A stretch of DNA of 12,608 nt from contig JBJMIW010000074.1 of assembly GCA_045806665.1 (NCBI GenBank), forward strand, positions 1-12,608. The letters are read 5' to 3'. Position numbers and translations under genes: made by a program. Below the pieces are notes generated by a model. It did not search any database. It had not been told where the DNA came from and was given only the letters and a program-made list of their open reading frames with translations. This DNA comes from Actinoallomurus sp045806665 (GTDB lineage: Bacteria; Actinomycetota; Actinomycetes; Streptosporangiales; Streptosporangiaceae). Each line of letters begins with the position of its first letter. Within the stretch, counting starts at the first letter, position 1. This document shows, one piece after another, positions 5,728-12,094 of this stretch.

Positions 5728-6615
5728 TCAGTCCTTTCCAGTGAGCAGTCGGTGCGGGTTCGCTGCGCGGATGGCGTGCTCGGCGGCGTCGCCGAGGTCG
5801 AAGGAGGTGGGCGGCCGCGCGTACGGGCGGTCGGAGCCGCAGACGATCGTGTCGATGCCGATCGCCCGGACCATGGCGTCGACGGCGCGCGGCCCGTACG
5901 ACGACGTCTCCACGTACGCGTCCGGGTCGACCTGGCCGCGTCCACCGCCACGCGCGGCCAGGCGTTCGCCGTGCAGGGGTGCGAGCCCGGCGAGCAGCGC
6001 GAAGCAGACGCGCAGGGCCGGATGGCGCGGCCGGCCGAACGCGCGGAACGCGTACCAGGCGGCGTGCATCTGGTGGACGTACGGGACGAGCGCCGGCCAC
6101 CACGGCGGCCCGTCCGCGGCCGGTGCTGGGCCGGGGTGGACGAACAGTGGCAGTTCGCGCTCTTCGAGCAGCGTCAGGAGGGGTGCGCACCGGTCGTACC
6201 CGGTGGCGTCCAGCAGCGCGGTCGCGGGCAGCTGCAGGCCGACGAACCCCTGGTCGAGGAGCCGGGCGAGGGCCGGCACGTCGATCTCGGCGAGGCCGGC
6301 GGCGGCCCAGGCGCGGAACGGCTCGGGCAGGCTCAGCGCGTCGGCGTGGTAGGCGTCGAGGAGGGGAGCGGCCTCCTGAGGCGGCAGCCATTCGACGCCG
6401 AGGGGCGCGGACAGGGAGGTCAGCGCGAGCTCGAAACCGTCCTCCGCGGTGGCGTCGGCCCGGCGCCGGACGTCGTGGTCGGCCGGATCGACGTCGTACG
6501 GGGCCTCGCCCGTCAGATGAAGGGTCCAGCCGTCGAGCCGGGGAGCCGCCGTACGCCGCCGGAGGGCGTCGAGGAAGGCCGGGCCCCAGAGATGCTGATG
6601 AACGTCGATCCGCAC
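5728..6615 (-). CDS. Amidohydrolase-family TIM-barrel metal hydrolase
   Basis: This 295-residue protein begins with the metal-binding HxH motif of strand 1 (IDVHQH, H6 and H8). It continues with LFVHPGP (H160), LHGERL (H215) and the late aspartate in VCGSDRPYA (D262). This order is typical of the amidohydrolase_2 (COG2159-like) family, which hydrolyses or decarboxylates small carboxylates and ring compounds. The substrate is not identifiable. The start is GTG at 6615, with AAGGAGG close upstream (three bases from GGAGG). It is the first gene of a two-gene operon with cysteine dioxygenase and is divergent from the egt operon, so a role in sulfur-amino-acid or ergothioneine-linked metabolism is a reasonable but unproven inference. 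Confidence 0.85.
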   Translation of the reverse strand: MRIDVHQHLWGPAFLDALRRRTAAPRLDGWTLHLTGEAPYDVDPADHDVRRRADATAEDGFELALTSLSAPLGVEWLPPQEAAPLLDAYHADALSLPEPFRAWAAAGLAEIDVPALARLLDQGFVGLQLPATALLDATGYDRCAPLLTLLEERELPLFVHPGPAPAADGPPWWPALVPYVHQMHAAWYAFRAFGRPRHPALRVCFALLAGLAPLHGERLAARGGGRGQVDPDAYVETSSYGPRAVDAMVRAIGIDTIVCGSDRPYARPPTSFDLGDAAEHAIRAANPHRLLTGKD

Positions 6616-6642
6616 AGGCCTCCTTCCATACAGGTCAGGCTC

Positions 6643-6694
6643 CTGAACCGGTTCACTGAACCGTATCAGTGTAGCGGCTCACTGGACCGTTTCA
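6643..6694. repeat. Four tandem 13-bp repeats, candidate operator array
   Basis: Units CTGAACCGGTTCA (6643-6655), CTGAACCGTATCA (6656-6668), GTGTAGCGGCTCA (6669-6681, degenerate, 9 of 13 shared with unit 1) and CTGGACCGTTTCA (6682-6694) are perfectly contiguous. The consensus of the good copies is CTGRACCGNWTCA. Unit 1 contains the perfect palindrome TGAACCGGTTCA with central CG. The array covers both promoter hexamers predicted for the amidohydrolase-dioxygenase operon, which fits repression or cooperative control. Confidence 0.75.
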
Positions 6695-6695
6695 C
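6668..6695 (-). promoter_or_regulatory. Predicted promoter of the amidohydrolase-cysteine dioxygenase operon
   Basis: On the minus strand, GTGAAA (6690-6695) is followed after 16 bp by TACACT (6668-6673). The predicted transcription start is near 6661, giving a leader of about 46 nt. Both hexamers are embedded in the 13-bp repeat array. Confidence 0.5.
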
Positions 6696-6753
6696 ATGGG
6701 TCCCGGTCACCACACCGACATCTCGCGCTCTATGTGAGAAAAAGTACTTTTCG

Positions 6754-6772
6754 GATTATTGATGCGGTTCAG
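6754..6772 (+). promoter_or_regulatory. Predicted egtA -10 and overlapping inverted copy of the 13-bp operator
   Basis: GATTAT (6754-6759) is a -10-like hexamer in an A/T-rich island (6736-6762). Right after it, TGATGCGGTTCAG (6760-6772) is the exact reverse complement of a sequence fitting CTGRACCGNWTCA, the unit repeated at 6643-6694. The site would cover the transcription start of the egt operon. The -35 is not convincing. Confidence 0.5.
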
Positions 6773-6812
6773 TAGGGAAGGATCTCCGTTCGTCGTCCGT
6801 ACGGAGGTGCCG

Positions 6813-8051
6813 ATGAGCCGCCTGACCATCGATGAGGTCTACGAACACGTGAAGGGGGTCTGTTTCAAGACCGGCCCGCCCGGCCTGGTCGGTGTCGAGA
6901 CCGAATGGTTCGTGGTCGACCGGAACGCCCCGTCACGGTGCGTTCCGCTGACCCGTGTCCGGGCGGTGGTGGAGGCGGCGGGTCCACCGCCCGCCGGCAG
7001 CCGCATCACGTACGAACCGGGCGGACAGGTCGAGCTCAGCTCGGCCCCGCGGCGAGGTCCCGCCGCGGCGTACGCCGCCATCGCCCAGGACGTCGCGCAC
7101 GTCGGCGCTCACCTGGCCAAAGAGGACCTCGCCCTCGAGGGACGCGGCGCGGACCCCCGTCCGCCGGTCTTCCAGGCGACCGACGGCCGCTACCGGTGCA
7201 TGCGGGAGTACTTCGGGGAACACGGCCTGCGGATGATGTGCGGGACCGCATCGCTCCAGGTCTGCCTCGACATCGGCGCCGACGATGAGGACGCCGGCCG
7301 GCGCTGGCGGCTCGCGCACGCGCTCGGGCCCGTGCTGGTCGCGGCCTTCGCCAACTCGCCCGGAGCCGCCGGGCGGTCCGGGCGGCAGATCGTATGGGAG
7401 ACGCTCGACCGAGGGCGTACGGCGCCGGTCGGCGGCGACGATCCCGTCGAGGCATGGGTCCGGTACGCCCTCGACGCGCAGGTCATGCTGATCCGCGACG
7501 GCTGGGTGGCGGCCCCGGGGATGACCTTCCGGGAGTGGATGGCGACGGGCCGCCCGAGCCTCGACGACCTGGCCTACCATCTGTCGACGCTGTTCCCGCC
7601 CGTCCGGCCGCAGGGCTGGCTCGAACTGCGGATGATCGACGCCCTGCCGGAGCCGTACTGGCCGGTGCCCGTGGCCGTGGCGACCGCGTTGCTCGACGAT
7701 CCGCGCGCGGCCGACCTCGCGGCCGAGGCCGCCGAGCCCGCACGGGACCGCTGGGGCCAGGCCGCGCGGGACGCCCTCACCGACCCGGTGCTGGCGGAGG
7801 CCGCGCGGCGCTGCTTCGCGGCCGCTCTGGACGCGCTGCCGCGGCTCGGCGCCGACGCGCTCGTCCCGGTGGTCGACGCGTACGCTCGCCGCTTCGTCGA
7901 ACGCGGCCGCTGCCCGGCCGACGAGCCCAGTGGTGGCGCGAGCCCTGCCGCCGAGTACTCTTCCCTGCCTTCGAAACCCGATTCACGCACGACGGTGCCG
8001 GGTGCCGAACCGCCCGCCCCGGCCGTCGAGGAGGAACCCACGTGGACCTGA
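6813..8051 (+). CDS. egtA: Glutamate-cysteine ligase EgtA, ergothioneine biosynthesis
   Basis: EgtA joins L-glutamate and L-cysteine with ATP to give gamma-glutamylcysteine, the sulfur donor used by EgtB in actinobacteria. The 413-residue product shows the GCS2-type start GVETEWFVVD (E29, E31), YEPGGQVELSSAPR in the first third and MRMMCGTASLQVCLD-like sequence around residue 140. The last ~35 residues are a Pro/Ala/Glu-rich tail of low complexity. I chose ATG at 6813 because GGAGG (6803-6807) is five bases upstream; ATG at 6762 would add 17 residues but lies inside the predicted promoter/operator. The last 10 bases overlap the egtB start. It is first in egtA-B-C-D, and the order confirms the assignment over an ordinary GshA. 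Confidence 0.93.
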   Translation: MSRLTIDEVYEHVKGVCFKTGPPGLVGVETEWFVVDRNAPSRCVPLTRVRAVVEAAGPPPAGSRITYEPGGQVELSSAPRRGPAAAYAAIAQDVAHVGAHLAKEDLALEGRGADPRPPVFQATDGRYRCMREYFGEHGLRMMCGTASLQVCLDIGADDEDAGRRWRLAHALGPVLVAAFANSPGAAGRSGRQIVWETLDRGRTAPVGGDDPVEAWVRYALDAQVMLIRDGWVAAPGMTFREWMATGRPSLDDLAYHLSTLFPPVRPQGWLELRMIDALPEPYWPVPVAVATALLDDPRAADLAAEAAEPARDRWGQAARDALTDPVLAEAARRCFAAALDALPRLGADALVPVVDAYARRFVERGRCPADEPSGGASPAAEYSSLPSKPDSRTTVPGAEPPAPAVEEEPTWT

Positions 8052-9328
8052 AGGAACGGATCGCAAGCGAGCTGATCGCCGCGCGCGACCGGAGCGTCGG
8101 CCTCACCCTGGAGGCGCTCGACGAGCCGGATCTCCTCGCGCAAGTCTCGCCGCTGATGTCGCCGCTGGTGTGGGACCTGGCGCACATCGGCAACTACGAG
8201 GAACTGTGGCTGCTGCGCGCGGCCGCCGGCCAGGAGGCGATGCGCCCGGAGATCGACGATCTGTACGACGCCTTCGAGCACCCGCGCGCCGAACGGCCGA
8301 AGCTCCCGCTGCTCACCCCGGCCGAGAGCCTCGCCTACATCGACACCGTACGGGCCAAGGTGCTCGACTCCCTGGACAAGGTGGCCCTGACCGGACCGCT
8401 CGCCGAGGGCGGCTTCGTCTACAACATGGTCATCCAGCACGAGCACCAGCACGACGAGACCATGCTCGCCACCCATCAGCTCCGCAAGGACGGACCCGCG
8501 CTGCTCGACCCCTCGCCGGAGGAGCCTCCTACCGGTTCCCCAGCCCTGGCCGGGCACGAGGTGCTGGTCGAGGCGGGTCCGTTCGTCATGGGCACCTCCG
8601 ACGACCCGTGGGCGTACGACAACGAGCGCGGCGCCCACACGGTGGACCTGCCCGCCTACTTCGTCGACGTCACGCCGGTATCCAACGCCGCGTACCTGGC
8701 GTTCATGGAGGACGGCGGGTACGACGACCCGCGCTGGTGGCATCCGGACGGCTGGGACTGGAGGACACGGACCGGCAAGCGCGCGCCGGCCTTCTGGGCA
8801 CGGGAGGGCGGTCAGTGGCTGCGCCGGCGGTTCGGCCGGACCGAGCCGGTTCCGCTGGACGAGCCGGTGCAGCACGTCTGCTGGTACGAGGCGGACGCCT
8901 ACGCACGCTGGGCGGGCAAGCGGCTGCCCACCGAGGCCGAGTGGGAGAAGGCGGCGAGCTGGGACCCGGTCGCGGGCCGGAAACGCCGCCTACCCTGGGG
9001 AGACGCGGGCGAGCACGCCAACCTCGGGCAGCGGATGATGCGGCCGGCGCCGGTCGGCTCCCACCCCGAGGGCGCGTCGGCGTACGGCGTGCGGCAGCTG
9101 CTCGGCGACGTGTGGGAGTGGACGTCGAGCGACTTCCACGGCTATCCGGGGTTCCGCGCGTTCCCGTACAAGGAGTACTCCGAGGTGTTCTTCGGCGGCG
9201 ACTACAAGGTGCTGCGCGGCGGCTCGTGGGCGACGCACCCGCTGGCCTGCCGGACGACCTCCCGCAACTGGGACCATCCGATCCGCCGGCAGATCTTCGC
9301 CGGCTTCCGCTGTGCGAGGGATGCCTGA
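8042..9328 (+). CDS. egtB: Ergothioneine sulfoxide synthase EgtB (iron-dependent)
   Basis: EgtB couples hercynine to gamma-glutamylcysteine with O2, forming the C-S bond as a sulfoxide. The 428-residue protein has an N-terminal DinB-like domain carrying the iron triad: H48 in DLAHIGNYEE plus H133 and H137 in IQHEHQHDETM. The C-terminal part is a formylglycine-generating-enzyme (sulfatase-modifying factor) domain with PFVMGTSDDPWAYDNE, RLPTEAEWEKAA, DVWEWTSSDF and VLRGGSWATHP. Spacing of the triad is close to the mycobacterial enzyme. Start is GTG at 8042 with GGAGG seven bases upstream, inside the end of egtA. Its TGA overlaps the egtC ATG by one base, so the three genes are translationally coupled. 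Confidence 0.96.
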   Translation: MDLKERIASELIAARDRSVGLTLEALDEPDLLAQVSPLMSPLVWDLAHIGNYEELWLLRAAAGQEAMRPEIDDLYDAFEHPRAERPKLPLLTPAESLAYIDTVRAKVLDSLDKVALTGPLAEGGFVYNMVIQHEHQHDETMLATHQLRKDGPALLDPSPEEPPTGSPALAGHEVLVEAGPFVMGTSDDPWAYDNERGAHTVDLPAYFVDVTPVSNAAYLAFMEDGGYDDPRWWHPDGWDWRTRTGKRAPAFWAREGGQWLRRRFGRTEPVPLDEPVQHVCWYEADAYARWAGKRLPTEAEWEKAASWDPVAGRKRRLPWGDAGEHANLGQRMMRPAPVGSHPEGASAYGVRQLLGDVWEWTSSDFHGYPGFRAFPYKEYSEVFFGGDYKVLRGGSWATHPLACRTTSRNWDHPIRRQIFAGFRCARDA

Positions 9329-10062
9329 TGTGCCGTCACCTCGCCTACCTCGGAACGCCGCGCAGCCTGCACGAGCTGGTGTACGCCCCGGAGCACTCCC
9401 TGGAGCGGCAGGCGTACGCGCCGAACATGAACGCCAACTGCGTCATCAACGCCGACGGGTTCGGCGCGGGCTGGTACGACCCCGCCCGTGCCCGGCCCGT
9501 GCGGTACCGACGGTCCCAGCCGATGTGGACGGACTTGTCCTTCGCCGACATCGCCGAGGTCGTCCGCAGCGGCTGCGCAGTCGCGGCGGTCCGCTCCGCG
9601 ACGCCCGGCTTCCCGGTCGACGAGTCGTGCGCCCAGCCGTTCACGGACTTCGAACGGCTGTTCAGCCACAATGGCGCGGTCGAGGGGTTCCCGGGTGTGG
9701 AGGCGAAGCTGCGGGAGCTCGCCGGTGACCTCGCGCCGATCCCGGACGCCCGCGCCCCGGTCGACTCGGCCCTGCTGTTCGCGCTGGCCGCAGGGCGGTG
9801 GCGGACCGGCGGCACCCTCGCGGAGGGGCTGGCGTACGCCGTCGAGGCCACCGCCGCACTCGCCGCCGGCCGGTACAACCTCCTCGCAGCCGACGGGCAC
9901 TCGCTGGCCGCGACGAGATGGGGCGACACGCTGTTCGTCCGCCGGGGTGAGGACGTCGTCATCGCGTCGGAGCCGTACGACGACGCGCCCGAGTGGGAGG
10001 AGGTCCCCGACCGCTCCCTGGTGACAGTCGATGACCTCGGGGTACGCGTAATCCCGCTGTGA
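9328..10062 (+). CDS. egtC: Gamma-glutamyl-hercynylcysteine sulfoxide hydrolase EgtC
   Basis: EgtC removes the glutamyl group from the EgtB product. It is a class II glutamine amidotransferase-like Ntn hydrolase. The start MCRHLAYLG exposes Cys2 as N-terminal nucleophile after Met removal. Later come NADGFGAGWYDP, AAVRSATPGFPVDESCAQPF and FSHNGAVEGF, the standard substrate-binding loops of the fold. The length, 244 residues, is usual for the family. The ATG shares one base with the egtB stop (TGATG), so translation is by coupling, without need for a strong ribosome site. Its presence implies the gamma-Glu-Cys (EgtA-dependent) branch rather than the fungal cysteine-direct one. Confidence 0.95.
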   Translation: MCRHLAYLGTPRSLHELVYAPEHSLERQAYAPNMNANCVINADGFGAGWYDPARARPVRYRRSQPMWTDLSFADIAEVVRSGCAVAAVRSATPGFPVDESCAQPFTDFERLFSHNGAVEGFPGVEAKLRELAGDLAPIPDARAPVDSALLFALAAGRWRTGGTLAEGLAYAVEATAALAAGRYNLLAADGHSLAATRWGDTLFVRRGEDVVIASEPYDDAPEWEEVPDRSLVTVDDLGVRVIPL

Positions 10063-10104
10063 CGGGCCGACCGGGCCGACGACGGAGACGACGACAACGG
10101 AGGA

Positions 10105-11061
10105 ATGGTGGATCGCTTTCTTACGCCCGACGACCTTGGGAAGGCGCTGCGGCGGGACGTCGCTGACGGACTGGGCGCACGGCCGAAGACGCTGCCCGCC
10201 AAGTGGTTCTACGACGAGCGCGGCAGCGAGCTGTTCGAGGAGATCACCCGGCTGGAGGAGTACTACCCGACCCGCCGCGAACGCGCGATCCTCGCCGAGC
10301 GGGCACCCGAGATCGCCGAGGCCACCGGCGCGGCCACCCTCATGGAACTGGGCGCGGGCTCGGGGGAGAAGACCCGGATGCTGCTCGACGCGCTCAGCGG
10401 CACGCTGCGCACGTACGTTCCGGTGGACGTCAGCGGGGACTTCCTCGCCCGCGCGGCCGAGCGGATCGCCGAGGACCACCCGGGCCTGCAGGTGCGTCCC
10501 GTCGTCGCCGACTACGAGCGGCACCTGGCCCTGCTACCCGGCGGGGAGCGCCGCCTGGTCGTGTTCCTCGGCGGCACGATCGGCAACATGGCCCCGGCCG
10601 ATCGGGTGGGGTTCCTCAGCGCGCTCCGCGCCACGATGAACGACGGCGACGCCCTGCTGCTCGGCGCGGACCTGGTCAAGGACGAGGACAGGCTCGTCCG
10701 CGCGTACGACGACACGCGCGGGGTCACCGCGGAGTTCAACCGGAACGACCTCAATGTCAACAACCGGGAGCTCGGCGCCGACTTCGTCCCCGAGCGGTTC
10801 GAGCACGTCGCCGCCTGGAATCCGAACGACGAGTGGATCGAGATGCGGCTGCGGTCGACGGAATCGCAGGTCGTCCGCGTACCGGCCGTGGACCTCGAGG
10901 TGGAGTTCGACGAGGGGGAGGAGGTGCGCACGGAGATCTCGGCGAAGTTCCGCCGCGAGCGCCTCGCCGCCGAGGCCGGAGCGGCGGGCATGACGATCGA
11001 CCGGTGGTGGACCGACGAGGACGGTGACTTCTGCCTCACCCTTGTCAGACCCGGTCTATAG
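10105..11061 (+). CDS. egtD: Histidine N-alpha-methyltransferase EgtD
   Basis: EgtD trimethylates L-histidine with three SAM to hercynine, the first step of ergothioneine synthesis. The 318-residue protein has the SAM-binding LMELGAGSGEKT, PVDVSGDFL, and FLGGTIGNM motifs. The histidine-binding residues known from the mycobacterial enzyme have clear counterparts: a tyrosine in EYYPTR (Y53/Y54), N161 in GNM, Y201 in RAYDDTRG, and E277 with S279 in RTEISAKF. The last four keep constant spacing relative to N166, Y206, E282 and S284 as I recall them. It follows egtC by 42 bp. GGAGG (10099-10103) is only one base from ATG 10105; GTG at 10108 has better spacing and may be the true start. The predicted LacI-gene -10 overlaps its stop codon. 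Confidence 0.95.
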   Translation: MVDRFLTPDDLGKALRRDVADGLGARPKTLPAKWFYDERGSELFEEITRLEEYYPTRRERAILAERAPEIAEATGAATLMELGAGSGEKTRMLLDALSGTLRTYVPVDVSGDFLARAAERIAEDHPGLQVRPVVADYERHLALLPGGERRLVVFLGGTIGNMAPADRVGFLSALRATMNDGDALLLGADLVKDEDRLVRAYDDTRGVTAEFNRNDLNVNNRELGADFVPERFEHVAAWNPNDEWIEMRLRSTESQVVRVPAVDLEVEFDEGEEVRTEISAKFRRERLAAEAGAAGMTIDRWWTDEDGDFCLTLVRPGL

Positions 11062-11074
11062 GCTTGGGGTCGTG
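11047..11074 (+). promoter_or_regulatory. Predicted leaderless promoter and operator-like repeat of the LacI gene
   Basis: TAGGCT (11059-11064) ends seven bases before the GTG at 11072, and no Shine-Dalgarno is present. Just upstream, AGACC-c-GGTCT (11047-11057) is a perfect inverted repeat that could be an autoregulatory site. Both overlap the 3' end of egtD. Confidence 0.45.
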
Positions 11075-12094
11075 GCGCAGCAACGTAAGCGAACGACCAT
11101 CCGCGAAGTGGCGAAGGCGACGGGGCTGTCGCCCGCCGCGGTCTCGTACGCGTTGCGGGGCATCCAGACGTCCGAGGAGACGCAGGAGCGGGTGCGGCAG
11201 GCCGCCGCCGAGCTCGGATACGAGGCGCATCCCATCGCCCGCGCCCTCGCCAGCGGGCGCACCGGCATGGTCGGCCTGCTCTGCGGCTCCCTCGAGGACC
11301 TGTGGCAGCAGGCCCTCGCCGTCGGCATCGGCCGGGCGCTGTTCGCCCGCGACCGCTTCGCCATCATCCTCGACGCGGCCGGTGACCCGGAGCGGGAGGG
11401 CATGCTCGCCCGGCAGCTGCGCGACCAGCGCGTCGACGGTCTGATCGTGCAGCCGGTGGACCCGGCGGGCGAGGTCTGGGCCGAGCTGGGGGAGAGCCTG
11501 CCCATCGTGTCGGTCGGCGACTCGCTGCGCGGCGGGCACGCCTACGGCGAGGTGGTGTTCGACAACCGCGCCGGTGTCACCCTCGCCCTGGAGCACCTGC
11601 ACCAGCTCGGGCACCGGCACGTGGCCGTGCTCACCCCCACGCGCGCCAGCACCCCCGACCGCCCCGCCGACGTGCACGTCAACGCCGAGGCCGAGCGCAT
11701 CGGGATCGAGGTCGACGTCGTCACGTCTTCCCAGGCGCTGCCCGGTGCCACCGAGACGGCCCTGGAGGTGCTGACCGCGCCGGACCGGCCGACCGCGCTG
11801 TTCTGCTTCTCCGACTCGATCGCCTACGGCGCCTACGCGGCGACCCGTGAGCTCGGCCTGGACGTGCCCGGTGACGTTTCGGTGGCCGGCTTCGACAACC
11901 ACCCGATGTCCGCGCTCCTCACCCCACCCCTGACCAGCGTCGACTGGGACATCGACGACATCGTGCACTCGGCGGTGCGCGTCATCGTCGGCGGCATCGA
12001 CGGCAAGCCGCGCCGCCGCCGCATCGTCTGCGAGCCCACCCTCCTCCCCCGCGAATCGACCGGTAAATGCCCCGACTTCCAACCCGACTCCTAA
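11072..12094 (+). CDS. LacI-family transcriptional regulator
   Basis: The 340-residue protein starts at GTG 11072 with a LacI helix-turn-helix and hinge (TTIREVAKATGLSPAAVSYALRG, then QERVRQAAAELGYEAHPIARAL). A periplasmic-binding-protein-like effector domain follows (GLLCGSLEDLWQQAL, DGLIVQPVD, FDNRAGVTLALEHLHQLGHRHVAVLT, ALFCFSDSIAYGAYAATRELGLDVPGDVSVAGFDN). The family usually binds sugars or small metabolites; the ligand here is unknown. It lies 11 bp after egtD but has its own probable leaderless promoter. It ends in a 4-base tail-to-tail overlap with the lyase gene. The 13-bp repeats at 6643-6694 have the central CG liked by LacI proteins, so it is a candidate regulator of that site (inference). 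Confidence 0.93.
   Translation: MAQQRKRTTIREVAKATGLSPAAVSYALRGIQTSEETQERVRQAAAELGYEAHPIARALASGRTGMVGLLCGSLEDLWQQALAVGIGRALFARDRFAIILDAAGDPEREGMLARQLRDQRVDGLIVQPVDPAGEVWAELGESLPIVSVGDSLRGGHAYGEVVFDNRAGVTLALEHLHQLGHRHVAVLTPTRASTPDRPADVHVNAEAERIGIEVDVVTSSQALPGATETALEVLTAPDRPTALFCFSDSIAYGAYAATRELGLDVPGDVSVAGFDNHPMSALLTPPLTSVDWDIDDIVHSAVRVIVGGIDGKPRRRRIVCEPTLLPRESTGKCPDFQPDS

Noticed and set aside
5057..6391. 444-codon minus-strand frame across the dioxygenase and amidohydrolase
   Set aside because: The Arg/Pro/Ala-rich product has no domain; it is out of frame with two recognisable enzymes on the same strand.
10063..10104. Repeated GGGCCGAC and GACGAC words between egtC and egtD
   Set aside because: The gap is only 42 bp of simple GC-rich sequence; the repeats are short and form no convincing structure beyond chance.
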